64,000 bases of DNA. It comes from Pectobacterium carotovorum. Lineage in GTDB: Bacteria; Pseudomonadota; Gammaproteobacteria; Enterobacterales; Enterobacteriaceae. The notes below the pieces were generated by a model. The model did not search any database and was not told where the DNA came from. It saw only the letters and a list, made by a program, of their open reading frames with translations. Location: NCBI RefSeq assembly GCF_033898505.1, contig NZ_JAXAFK010000001.1:1798001-1862000 (forward strand), read 5' to 3'. Both the position numbers and the translations under genes were made by a program. This document shows, piece by piece, positions 17,190-25,977 of the stretch (position 1 is its first letter; every line of letters starts with the position of its first letter).

Positions 17190-18417
17190 CCCATACTGGC
17201 CACCTTATACGGCTCTCGCGGAGCAAGACGAACGTCCGCTGATTCACCGTGGCGAAGGTGTTTATCTTTATGATGAACGCGGGCAGCGCTACTTTGACGG
17301 CATGTCCGGCTGTTATAACCACTGTCTTGGGCACTCTCACCCTGAATTCATTGCCGCCCTGCAACAGCAATTATCCACACTGATTCATGCCTGCAATATC
17401 TATTCAAATACCCAACTCCCCGGCGAACTGGCCGAAAAACTCGCGGCTAAGTTACTCGGTACCGGTCTGAACAAGACATTCATCGTTGGGAGCGGCAGCG
17501 AAGGCGTTGAAAGCGCACTAAAAATGGCCTGGCAATATCAGGTCAACCGTTCCCGTCCCGCACGAACGAAAATCGTGGCGATTAGCGACGCCTACCACGG
17601 CTGTACGCTCGGCGCGATGATGGCGACAAGACGCCCCTTTATCAACGAGGGCATTTTACCGTCTCTGCTCGCCAGCAATACGATCACAATGCCGCCACCT
17701 GAACACCTCAGCGATATCAGTGCCTGGGAAACACTGCTGGCAGAACAGGAATCGGCCATCGCCGCCGTCATTATTGAACCGATTATGGCAATGGAAGGCA
17801 CCCGACTGCTGCCTGAGGGCTTCCTGCAACAGCTCTCGCTGTTGACAAAAAAGCACGATATTCCGCTGATCTGTGACGAAGTCTACTGCGGCGTTGGCCG
17901 CGCGGGGACGTTCTGTGAATCAGTCTCACAAGGCGCACAGCCTGACATTGTCATTTTCAGCAAGTGTCTGGGTGGTGGCGTTCCCATCACCGCCGTGCTT
18001 GCGACAGAAACCATTACCGACAGCTTCAAAGGGCAAACGCCGCCGTTTTTCCGCCACGGCCATACCCAATCCGGCAACCTGCTGGGCTGCCGCGCGGCGC
18101 TGTTTGTCATGGATTATCTGGAGGTACATCACCTCTACGATGCGGTCACGGCAAAGGGAAGGACGATCCTCCAACTCGCCAAACAGCATTTCCCTCAAAC
18201 CGAGGGACTGATCAGCCTGCAAGGCAAAGGCCTGATGCTATCGATGACATTTTCGTCTCTCGAACAGTGTGGCCGCGCACAGGCGGTGATACGCCAGCAT
18301 GGCGTCATCGTTGGTGCAGCAGGCCCGTACCTAAAACTGGCACCGGCCTTCACCATTTCAACCGAAGAGACAGAGGAACTGATTCAACGCATCTCTACCG
18401 CACTAGGAAGCCTGTGA
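17173..18417 (+). CDS. Class-III PLP aminotransferase
   Basis: 414 residues with GSGSEGVESALK (about 106-117), AYHGCTLGA, CDEVYCGVGRAGT (about 234-246) and the PLP lysine near 264 in FSKCLGGGVPITAV. It resembles omega-amino-acid/diaminobutyrate-type class-III transaminases and differs from the phospholyase motif seen in the gene at 1016-2320. It begins inside the sulfotransferase gene. In the cassette it would aminate an aldehyde or ketone, for example one made by the SDR. A 74-base spacer with a fresh ribosome site precedes the next gene. Confidence 0.85.
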   Translation: MNPTSNPYWPPYTALAEQDERPLIHRGEGVYLYDERGQRYFDGMSGCYNHCLGHSHPEFIAALQQQLSTLIHACNIYSNTQLPGELAEKLAAKLLGTGLNKTFIVGSGSEGVESALKMAWQYQVNRSRPARTKIVAISDAYHGCTLGAMMATRRPFINEGILPSLLASNTITMPPPEHLSDISAWETLLAEQESAIAAVIIEPIMAMEGTRLLPEGFLQQLSLLTKKHDIPLICDEVYCGVGRAGTFCESVSQGAQPDIVIFSKCLGGGVPITAVLATETITDSFKGQTPPFFRHGHTQSGNLLGCRAALFVMDYLEVHHLYDAVTAKGRTILQLAKQHFPQTEGLISLQGKGLMLSMTFSSLEQCGRAQAVIRQHGVIVGAAGPYLKLAPAFTISTEETEELIQRISTALGSL

Positions 18418-18491
18418 TGGGCGTTAACCGTCACTATCTGTCAGGTGTGATTAACACCTATCAGAGGTAATTAACAACAGGGAGTGAAAAG

Positions 18492-19145
18492 ATGTCCAAC
18501 TACTTTGATCTTGAACGCATCATCCACGGCAAACGACATGAAACCCCTTTCCAGTGGGGAGAATTAACCCAGATATGGCGTAACCATGATATCGCTTCAA
18601 CGCTTGCTCGCGAGTTCCCAACCGACGGGTTTAACTATCGTGAACGTAACGGCGGTTACTTCTATCGCCGTACCCTTATTCCTTTAGCCTCCGGCAAAGT
18701 CAGCGACACCACGACGCTGTCCGACGCCTGGCAGGGAATGTGCAACGAGTTGGTTTCTGACACCTTTACTGCCGCGCTGTCCGCCTTCTGCGGAGCCGAC
18801 CTTTCCGAACTCAAAATGGAAGCGGTGGCTTTTCGCGGCGGCCGGGACACCCACTATCTCCCCCATGTCGATGCGTCGCTGAAACGCGGATTCCGCCTGA
18901 TTATCTATTTCAACGCCGAATGGGAAGAAAGCTGGGGCGGCGCCTTTCAGATTCTCAACCCAGACAACCATGCTGACGTCTGTCATTCCGTTCTCCCGAT
19001 CATGGGCAACGCCAGCATTATCATCCGCAACGGATTTTATGAAACCTGGCATGCCGTCGTGCCACTAACTGGCGTTTCTGTCAAAACACGTAATGCGCTG
19101 AATATTACCTATTACGAACCCGGCACGACGAGTACGGCACAGTGA
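18492..19145 (+). CDS. Prolyl-4-hydroxylase-like Fe(II)/2-oxoglutarate oxygenase
   Basis: 217 residues of the 2OG-FeII_Oxy_3 type. The metal ligands are visible as H125-x-D127 in LPHVDAS and H187 in TWHAVVPL; R200 in KTRNALNITYY is placed to bind the 2-oxoglutarate carboxylate. GGGAG lies seven bases before the ATG. The stop overlaps the next GTG start. This is the second oxygenase of the cassette and belongs to a different structural branch from the TauD-like one, so the pathway probably oxidises two positions. Substrate unknown. Confidence 0.82.
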   Translation: MSNYFDLERIIHGKRHETPFQWGELTQIWRNHDIASTLAREFPTDGFNYRERNGGYFYRRTLIPLASGKVSDTTTLSDAWQGMCNELVSDTFTAALSAFCGADLSELKMEAVAFRGGRDTHYLPHVDASLKRGFRLIIYFNAEWEESWGGAFQILNPDNHADVCHSVLPIMGNASIIIRNGFYETWHAVVPLTGVSVKTRNALNITYYEPGTTSTAQ

Positions 19146-19690
19146 AGAAGCTTATTTTCCTCTACGGGCCACCTGCGGTGGGGAAACTCACGATCGGTCG
19201 CCTGCTGGCGGAGAAAATGGGGGCAACGCTATTCCATAATCATCTGACGTATGATTTAGCGATGGCGGTGCTCCCGCCGGACAGTGCATTTAGCACACTC
19301 AGGCGCTTCGCCTGTGAGCTAAGACTCTATGCCATTTCGCTGCTTTTTGCAGAAGATGAGCGCGATCTGATCACAACCTTCTGCTACGAGGGAAGTAAAG
19401 ACGACGGATACATTGAGGCGATAAAGACACGGTGTGCGGAACATGGCGTTACGCCATTTTTCGTCCAACTCTGTAGCGACGAAACACACCTGTTAAATCG
19501 GGTGGAAAACGCTGACCGACACCAGTTCGGTAAGGTAAATTCGCAGGATAAGCTCAAAGCCATTCTGAGGAATTACGACTACGCCGACACGATCGAGGCT
19601 GCCCATCATCGTTCATTGCACACCTCTGCGCTGGCGCCTCACGAAGCCGCAGAACAGTTACTTGACTGGTTTTATTCATCTTCATATTGA
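19142..19690 (+). CDS. P-loop kinase of the AAA_33/shikimate-kinase-like group
   Basis: 182 residues with Walker A GPPAVGKLT at about residues 9-17, a small nucleoside/metabolite-kinase fold and a lid-like segment near 125-140 (RVENADRHQFGKVNS). It starts at a GTG overlapping the TGA of the preceding gene, so it belongs to the cassette. It could phosphorylate a pathway intermediate, protect the host from the product, or have an unrelated housekeeping role; nothing in the sequence decides this. A stem-loop follows 16 bases after the stop. Confidence 0.7.
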   Translation: MKKLIFLYGPPAVGKLTIGRLLAEKMGATLFHNHLTYDLAMAVLPPDSAFSTLRRFACELRLYAISLLFAEDERDLITTFCYEGSKDDGYIEAIKTRCAEHGVTPFFVQLCSDETHLLNRVENADRHQFGKVNSQDKLKAILRNYDYADTIEAAHHRSLHTSALAPHEAAEQLLDWFYSSSY

Positions 19691-19705
19691 CGCAGTAGAA
19701 AGCAC

Positions 19706-19727
19706 GTTGCCCCTGAACAGGGGCAAC
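19706..19727. terminator. Hairpin between cassette and yeaQ-like gene
   Basis: GTTGCCCCT/AGGGGCAAC with a GAAC loop, the same nine-base stem as at 13911-13934. It lies between converging genes and can serve both directions. No strong T run. Confidence 0.6.
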
Positions 19728-19737
19728 GGATCTAACA

Positions 19738-19986
19738 CTAATCTCGAATCTTGCGGTACACCCACAGCACGACAATCGCGCCGACAATCGCCACCACAAA
19801 ACTGCCGAAGTTAAAGCCATCGACCCGGCCGAATCCAAAGAAAACGCTGATATAACCACCCACGACCGCACCGACAATCCCGAGCAACACCGTCAGGATA
19901 AAACCGCCGCCGTCTTTACCGGGCATAATCCACTTAGCCAGAATCCCTGCAATCAAGCCAAAAATAATCCAGGACAGAATACCCAT
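19738..19986 (-). CDS. GlsB/YeaQ/YmgE-family small membrane protein
   Basis: 82 residues with three hydrophobic segments rich in glycine and the family pattern GILSWIIFGLIAG at the start and GxxGAVVGGY in the middle. The start at 19986 (MGILSWIIF) has GAGGAG five bases upstream; upstream in-frame codons are not needed. These inner-membrane proteins are stress-associated (transglycosylase-associated family name), with no known biochemical activity. It stands alone and converges on the cassette. Confidence 0.85.
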   Translation of the reverse strand: MGILSWIIFGLIAGILAKWIMPGKDGGGFILTVLLGIVGAVVGGYISVFFGFGRVDGFNFGSFVVAIVGAIVVLWVYRKIRD

Positions 19987-20128
19987 ACCTACTCCTCGCG
20001 TTTTCGTTTCACCACACCCGACGTTGCTACTCGTTGGCAAATCGGGCAGTTAAGCAAGTATAGGTGAGGATTGGGGAAGTTGTGGGTTGAGCATCAAACC
20101 ACCGCTCTACTCACACTCTTCGACGCTA

Positions 20129-23100
20129 TTATTCTTTCTGGTTAAAGCCAATCCATATTTTTTCACCTTGATGAGACACTGACGTTTTCCGAATAAAGTT
20201 CGCGTTCTCCAACAGGCTGGCTAATTCATTTAGGTCATTAGTGAAAGGAAGATACGTGCTGCTCTTATCTTTAAGGAAACCACGGTAAACATTTTCACGA
20301 AAGGCATTCAATACCGTCGTGATGATATGACGATCATGAAGTCCTCCTTTCAGCGCACTTATCAAGAGATTAAACCGCAAGTTATCATCACTGATGCTTG
20401 TATTTAGGCTCAATAACTCTGCTTCTGGGAGGCGGATATTTCTGCGAATCAATTCAGGGAAAGCTGCATTGATGTGCACAACTAGTGCAACTTTTTGAGC
20501 CAGCGAAAATCCTTTATGTCCCAATAGGGCTTGCATAAGTCCGGAATCAGGGATTTCGTCAGATGGAAATAGCATCTCTGGCTCTGTACTTAATAGTTTT
20601 GGTGACTGCGTAAGCCAAATAACCCTGACGGAATTTAATTGATCATCTGTACTATCGCTAAACTGTGTCTTCATCTGCTCCCAGAGCTCGATAGTATGGG
20701 ATACCCTTCTATGAGATACCATTAAGCTCATGACAGGCAATGTGATCTCTTCAGGAAGAGAATCCAAACGCAATGGTATGAACGGAAGCAATCGTTCCAA
20801 TGTCTGAATCTGAACAAATGGGTTACAAATAATCCCTGCTTTGACAATATCTACAAGATCATCAGGAATTTCGGTAGAACCTTCATCGGATAGCCCCTCC
20901 TGGCAGGCGTTGAGCCAGTTCCCTACTACATTATTTGGTACTTCTTCACGTAGTGCACTAAATACATTATCCCACGTTGCTCTAATTCTTCGATGTTCCA
21001 ACAGTAAAGACCATAAGGTTTCACTACTGTTATTTTTTTCGTCATTGCTGCCAGAAATCTCTGCAGTAATATCGGGTAACTCTTCCAATATTGGTAACTC
21101 AAAATCCATCTGTGTCACGATCAGTTCTGCTATCACCAGATCCATTTCAGGTCTGCAGAGAAGTGTTGGGATAGCTGCGAAGTCCGATGATGTGATGAAT
21201 ACGTCACGAACAAAAGAAGCAAGGTTGTTATACGTATTTTTTATAATCGCTGGGATATCTAATTTTTCTATTAATGTTAGTGGGCTCGCCCGAAATTCAG
21301 ACGAACTGACAACTGTGTCTGACAACGATATGACTAACACAGTCAGATTTTCCAGACTAAATTTATACAAATTATTGGCTGCGATAATTTTCATTACAAC
21401 CCGACCTGCATCACTGGTAACATTCATTAAAGTAGGATAATTGGCATTAGCAGTCCGTAAATTTTGAGCAAAAAAATCTGCCTGTGGCAAAGATATATTA
21501 TCGAGAATATGGGGATATTTGATGCAAATACTACCAATAAAATACCGAATATCGGGAAATTTTTTAATATCTACCTTCTGCATCATTATTAGAAGGATGG
21601 TATCGCAGACAGACTGATTGCCAGACTCGACCAAATCCGAATTTATGAATATAAGCATTTTTTTCAACTGAACTTCACGCTCAGAGAGAAGCAGTATTAA
21701 CTTTTCATAATCAATAGCTTCCCAATTTTTCGTGAGCTTATCGTGTAACCAGAAAAAACGCTCTAGTGACATATGATCAAGATGTTCGACCAACAAGCTT
21801 CTGAGAACATTAATATGCTTCCTCAGTAACCAAAGTAACAGTTGAGGATGAAGTGCATTCTCCTGGCGTGAAACTGCTAACGTCTGCAGCTCTTCCCACA
21901 CACTTGGAATTTGTTCAAGTAACATACCTACCGTTATTTCTGGCTCAGTATGTGCGGTCACCGCTCGGATAAATGCATTATCAGCGGAACTAAGAGCCCC
22001 TTCTCGAAATATGGAACGGAATGACATATAGTCGGTCGATAAAAAACCATCCGTCAGCAGAAGAACGAGTATATCTAGCCCATGAGTATCTAAATGGGCA
22101 TCTTCTTCTAGTAATCCCTGTAACTTTAACCATTTAATATAAACTGGTCGTTCTGCGTCACGTAACAATTCACATAGAGATATTCTATTTTTTTGAAGCA
22201 GCTTTTTTTCAAGGTTACGAACTCTTGAGCCAAGCTCCTCTAATTCTTTACGGTTGCGGTTATCTACACTCTTTATCCGTGTCTCGTATTCTTCTAGCAA
22301 ACCTTTTTTATCTATTTTGTAAATAATATTTTGTGGGTGTCTATCATCAGTTGGACTAATACTAATTATGAATTTTGATGTGAGACATTGCCTAAAAATA
22401 TCTTCAGATGTAACTAGTGCTTCTAACGGCCAAGATTGCTGAGAGTAAGAATTAATATCTGCAAAACCCATAAAACAGAGTCTCTTAGAAAAACGGACAG
22501 GTAGTTCTCGCTCCAGTATTTCCCTGCGTAATTCAGTGTCATTAACATTTTCCTTTTTGAAATCACTAATGCGCATTCTGGCTTTTTGCAAAGAAGACTC
22601 TATTTCATCAAAAACTAAACTTTGCAATTCTCCTCGTCGAAAAGCATCTACAGTGTGGAACAGCAAACCGCTGCGGCTATCGATAAGGTTGTAATCTTCT
22701 GTAAAAATATTTTTATAGCATATAATCGCCAACAGTTTCGTAATGTCACCGCGGTTATTCACCATATTCTGATAAACACGAAATTCATTGGTAATGTTGT
22801 GCATCACTCGCATATCAGGGATGAAACGAGAGACTTTCTTCAGTAGCTCTTCAAAACGAGGATACTGTAGTTCATCCTGACTAAATCTTTGCAGCAGATG
22901 ACTGAAAGCATTCTGGCTGTCAAGTACAGGTATTACTGGAATAATAAGATCAAAGAATTTTGTACGGGATTCCGCATCCTTAAATATATCATCCCTCACA
23001 GCATAGATAAATCGCAGTGAACCTTTTCGCCCAGAAAGATTATTATTTATAATCTGATTAATTTCTCGTAATTTTATAAAAATCCGACCGTCATCAAATC

Positions 23101-23932
23101 GGTCGAGATCTTCAAAAATAACGACTCGGCAACGTGTTTGTGCAAAGAAATAGACTATTTCATCAATGCAGACATTCAGAAGAGAGGGCTGTTCAGCCTG
23201 CGCGCTGAGCGTTCCCTTAAGTAGATCGACTTTATCCAGCCTAATTTTTCTGTCAAATAGCCCAATACGATCAAATTGCCAAAATACTGACCAGAGTGTA
23301 AGTGTCAGGATCACCCCAGTATTAACAAATCGCATAACTGGATAATCTGTAGCCAGCAAAACACCTAGTTCAGGTATACCTAGCCACCCAGAAATTCGAG
23401 CAGGGAATAGCAACAAGCTGGATAATCCAGTCCCGACAATAGAAATAAGCAGCATTATCGAGGTATGGAGTAGTTGCCTTGCTGTACGATCGCCGATACG
23501 TTCAATACGGGAATGAGGCAGTTTACTCTTTTTTTCAGCATATAAAATTTGCTGTAGGATACTGTACTCGATAGTCTTTTCCTGAACAGCCATACGCTTT
23601 TTTTCTTGTTCGGTAACATCAGTACTGGTGTGTTCAGGACGTTGAACATCGAAATCGGCCAGAGATACGGTCAGAAAATCATCACCATCATCTCTGCTCT
23701 CTCTCCATGTCAGCAGTACAGAACTTTTACCTGAACCATAAGGGCCAGTAAGCGCTATATTACGAACATAAGGATCTTCAAGAGCAGTATTCAACGCAGA
23801 AATACAAGGAGCAGCAGAACCATCGCTGATCAATTTCGGCGTCAGAGGTTCCAGTTCAACCAGATTTGAGGCGGGTATTTTTTTATTTTTACTAGAAAAC
23901 CAACGGCACAAGAAACTTCCTGCTCTTGTCAT
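20129..23932 (-). CDS. Large YobI-like membrane P-loop NTPase, possible conflict/defence gene
   Basis: 1267 residues. Walker A GPYGSGKSS is at about 63-71 and Walker B VVIFEDLDRF at about 270-279. Two hydrophobic helices (about 155-176 and 203-219) lie between them, the layout of KAP/YobI-type NTPases that are anchored in the membrane inside the ATPase domain. After the NTPase part (to about residue 420) follows a long helical region of some 800 residues with no catalytic motif I recognise, probably a repeat-type sensor or scaffold. Base composition is clearly AT-richer than the neighbours, suggesting transfer. It has no operon partner. YobI-type NTPases have been linked to biological-conflict systems; defence is an inference here. 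Confidence 0.72.
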   Translation of the reverse strand: MTRAGSFLCRWFSSKNKKIPASNLVELEPLTPKLISDGSAAPCISALNTALEDPYVRNIALTGPYGSGKSSVLLTWRESRDDGDDFLTVSLADFDVQRPEHTSTDVTEQEKKRMAVQEKTIEYSILQQILYAEKKSKLPHSRIERIGDRTARQLLHTSIMLLISIVGTGLSSLLLFPARISGWLGIPELGVLLATDYPVMRFVNTGVILTLTLWSVFWQFDRIGLFDRKIRLDKVDLLKGTLSAQAEQPSLLNVCIDEIVYFFAQTRCRVVIFEDLDRFDDGRIFIKLREINQIINNNLSGRKGSLRFIYAVRDDIFKDAESRTKFFDLIIPVIPVLDSQNAFSHLLQRFSQDELQYPRFEELLKKVSRFIPDMRVMHNITNEFRVYQNMVNNRGDITKLLAIICYKNIFTEDYNLIDSRSGLLFHTVDAFRRGELQSLVFDEIESSLQKARMRISDFKKENVNDTELRREILERELPVRFSKRLCFMGFADINSYSQQSWPLEALVTSEDIFRQCLTSKFIISISPTDDRHPQNIIYKIDKKGLLEEYETRIKSVDNRNRKELEELGSRVRNLEKKLLQKNRISLCELLRDAERPVYIKWLKLQGLLEEDAHLDTHGLDILVLLLTDGFLSTDYMSFRSIFREGALSSADNAFIRAVTAHTEPEITVGMLLEQIPSVWEELQTLAVSRQENALHPQLLLWLLRKHINVLRSLLVEHLDHMSLERFFWLHDKLTKNWEAIDYEKLILLLSEREVQLKKMLIFINSDLVESGNQSVCDTILLIMMQKVDIKKFPDIRYFIGSICIKYPHILDNISLPQADFFAQNLRTANANYPTLMNVTSDAGRVVMKIIAANNLYKFSLENLTVLVISLSDTVVSSSEFRASPLTLIEKLDIPAIIKNTYNNLASFVRDVFITSSDFAAIPTLLCRPEMDLVIAELIVTQMDFELPILEELPDITAEISGSNDEKNNSSETLWSLLLEHRRIRATWDNVFSALREEVPNNVVGNWLNACQEGLSDEGSTEIPDDLVDIVKAGIICNPFVQIQTLERLLPFIPLRLDSLPEEITLPVMSLMVSHRRVSHTIELWEQMKTQFSDSTDDQLNSVRVIWLTQSPKLLSTEPEMLFPSDEIPDSGLMQALLGHKGFSLAQKVALVVHINAAFPELIRRNIRLPEAELLSLNTSISDDNLRFNLLISALKGGLHDRHIITTVLNAFRENVYRGFLKDKSSTYLPFTNDLNELASLLENANFIRKTSVSHQGEKIWIGFNQKE

Positions 23933-24099
23933 TACGTCAATCCTAACAATGTTTGTTGAGCCTATAATACCTTTGTCTTACTTCGTTGAGGAATAATCGC
24001 CGTATAAAATCAGGTCAGAGATCAAATTAATTCCCTTCCCTACTCACGTATACACCCATTACCTAAACATCAAAGCAATCTAACATTAAACACCCGCCC

Positions 24100-24723
24100 C
24101 TACTCCTTCGCATACAAATACACCGACGCCCGGGATACGCCGAGGTGCTGGGCGATGGTTTCCATCGATTTTTTGACTTCCAGCAGGCCGCTGTCTCTCA
24201 GTTCCTGAAGCAGGGCTTTTCTGTCCTGTGCTTTTAGCGCCCGTGGCGTGGTGGCAAGCCGGGCGGCGAAATTGTCGATGTGTTGTCTAATCGCCGCCGC
24301 GCCGTTGGGTTCCAGATGCTCGGTTACGGCGTCAGAAGCAAGCTGGGTGAACTGTGCCAGCGCATTCTGCATGCCGCGAAATAGCGTCATATCGACGTTC
24401 AGACACAGTGCCGCGACGTAGTCGCCCTCCGCATTTTTAATGCCGACCGAGGTGCTTTTTACCGGGCGCCCATCGGCAAACTGGTTGGCGTAGTTCGCTA
24501 AAATATTAGGAAAGTCAGGCGAGGCGATACGAGCAAGGCCCAGTTCCGTCGCGGGCGCGCCAACTTCTCTGCCAGAGAGATTATTGTGGATGGAAAGTAT
24601 CGCGTGCTCCGGGTTCTTCAGATCGTGCACGACCACTTCACAGAATGGCGCGAACGTCTCACTCAGCCCTTTCGCTATCGCATCTAACTGCGTCAGCAGC
24701 AGACCTTCTCCAGATGCCGCCAT
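24100..24723 (-). CDS. YheO/DauR-family transcriptional regulator (PAS-like + HTH)
   Basis: 207 residues. The N-terminal PAS_6-type sensing domain (about residues 5-120, with EVVVHDLKNPEHAILSIHN) is followed by a C-terminal helix-turn-helix (METIAQHLGVSRASVYLYAKE). The start at 24723 (MAASGEG) has GGGAGAG four bases upstream. The gene is divergent from the three-gene hydroxyaspartate-type operon and is the obvious candidate for its regulator. The family includes DauR, which controls D-arginine genes that also contain an ornithine-cyclodeaminase-type enzyme. The effector is unknown. The 270-base divergent region is AT-rich near 24880-24930. Confidence 0.85.
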   Translation of the reverse strand: MAASGEGLLLTQLDAIAKGLSETFAPFCEVVVHDLKNPEHAILSIHNNLSGREVGAPATELGLARIASPDFPNILANYANQFADGRPVKSTSVGIKNAEGDYVAALCLNVDMTLFRGMQNALAQFTQLASDAVTEHLEPNGAAAIRQHIDNFAARLATTPRALKAQDRKALLQELRDSGLLEVKKSMETIAQHLGVSRASVYLYAKE

Positions 24724-24993
24724 ATTTCTCTCCCATACCCATACCTGCGCAAGCGCGTTTTCTGGCGCTGAGTGTACTGTAAGTACATTCGATTTAGTAC
24801 CGCGCCTTACCCCGAGGCACGGACTCATTCCGCCCTTTTCCGCAGCACATGACACCTCTCACGTGGCCGATAAGTTAAAAATAAATCAAGTTAGACAATT
24901 TATCTAATTTTATATATTTTGTTTATTAGGCATTCGACAGCATCGGGCCAATGGCCACGATATTCATAATCACTAACATCGGATTATCCAGAT

Positions 24994-25968
24994 ATGAGCG
25001 ACTTACGCCTCCCAACCTACGACGATGTGGTAGCCGCAGCAGAACGTATTGCTGGCTATGCCAATAAAACGCCGGTGATGACATCACGCACGGTCAATGA
25101 CGCGTTCGGCGCAGAGGTTTTCTTCAAGTGTGAAAACTTCCAGCGTATGGGCGCATTTAAGTTTCGCGGTGCCATGAACGCGCTGTTGCAGTTCTCCGAT
25201 GAGCAGAAAGCCGCCGGCGTGGTCACCTTTTCTTCCGGCAACCATGCGCAGGCGATTGCGCTGGCCGCCAAATTACTCGGCATTCCCGCAACAATTGTCA
25301 TGCCGCACGATGCGCCGGCGGCAAAGGTCGCCGCCACGCGCGGCTACGGCGGAAACGTGGTGGAATACAACCGATATACCGAAGATCGTGAGCAGATCGG
25401 TAACGATCTGGCGAAAAAGCATGGCCTGACGCTCATTCCGCCTTACGATCACCCGCACGTTATTGCCGGACAAGGCACGGCGGCGAAAGAGCTGTTAGAA
25501 GAAACCGGTGAACTGGACGCTCTGTTCGTCTGTCTGGGCGGCGGTGGATTGCTGTCAGGTTGTGCGCTTGCCACCCGTCAGCTATCCCCACAGTGCAAAA
25601 TTTATGGCGTCGAGCCGCTCGCGGGCAACGACGGACAGCAATCTTTCCGCAGCGGCAACATTGTGCATATCGATACGCCAAAAACCATCGCCGACGGCGC
25701 ACAGACCCAGCATCTGGGCCACTATACCTTCCCTCTGATTCGCCAGAACGTCGACGATATTCTGACCGTGACGGATGACGACCTGATTGACACGATGCGG
25801 TTTTACGCCGAACGCATGAAGATCGTCGTTGAGCCAACGGGATGCCTCAGCTTCGCGGCGGCGCGCAATCTCAGAGAATCGCTACGCGGTAAACGCATCG
25901 GCATTATTATCAGCGGTGGAAACGTCGATATCAGCCGCTACGGCGCATTTCTGACCAGCAACGCCTAA
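24994..25968 (+). CDS. Serine/threonine dehydratase family; BhcB-like 3-hydroxyaspartate dehydratase
   Basis: 324 residues, fold-type II PLP enzyme. The PLP lysine is near residue 56 in GAFKFRGA, the substrate loop is SSGNHAQA (about 79-86), and the phosphate-binding GGGGLLSG is near 180. There is no C-terminal ACT domain, so it is not the allosteric biosynthetic threonine deaminase. Serine racemase and threo-3-hydroxyaspartate ammonia-lyase are close relatives. With the next two genes it matches BhcB, which dehydrates (2R,3S)-3-hydroxyaspartate to iminosuccinate. Operon assignment rests on the 9-base gap to the next gene. Confidence 0.82.
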   Translation: MSDLRLPTYDDVVAAAERIAGYANKTPVMTSRTVNDAFGAEVFFKCENFQRMGAFKFRGAMNALLQFSDEQKAAGVVTFSSGNHAQAIALAAKLLGIPATIVMPHDAPAAKVAATRGYGGNVVEYNRYTEDREQIGNDLAKKHGLTLIPPYDHPHVIAGQGTAAKELLEETGELDALFVCLGGGGLLSGCALATRQLSPQCKIYGVEPLAGNDGQQSFRSGNIVHIDTPKTIADGAQTQHLGHYTFPLIRQNVDDILTVTDDDLIDTMRFYAERMKIVVEPTGCLSFAAARNLRESLRGKRIGIIISGGNVDISRYGAFLTSNA

Positions 25969-25977
25969 GGAAAAACC

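Noticed and set aside
13911..19727. Transposon or integrase-borne island around the sulfotransferase cassette
   Set aside because: No integrase, transposase or tRNA attachment site is visible; only short matching stem-loops flank it.
20841..21440. 199-codon open frame opposite the YobI-like NTPase
   Set aside because: Antisense shadow; serine-rich composition follows from the reverse complement of the AT-rich gene, and no ribosome site is seen.
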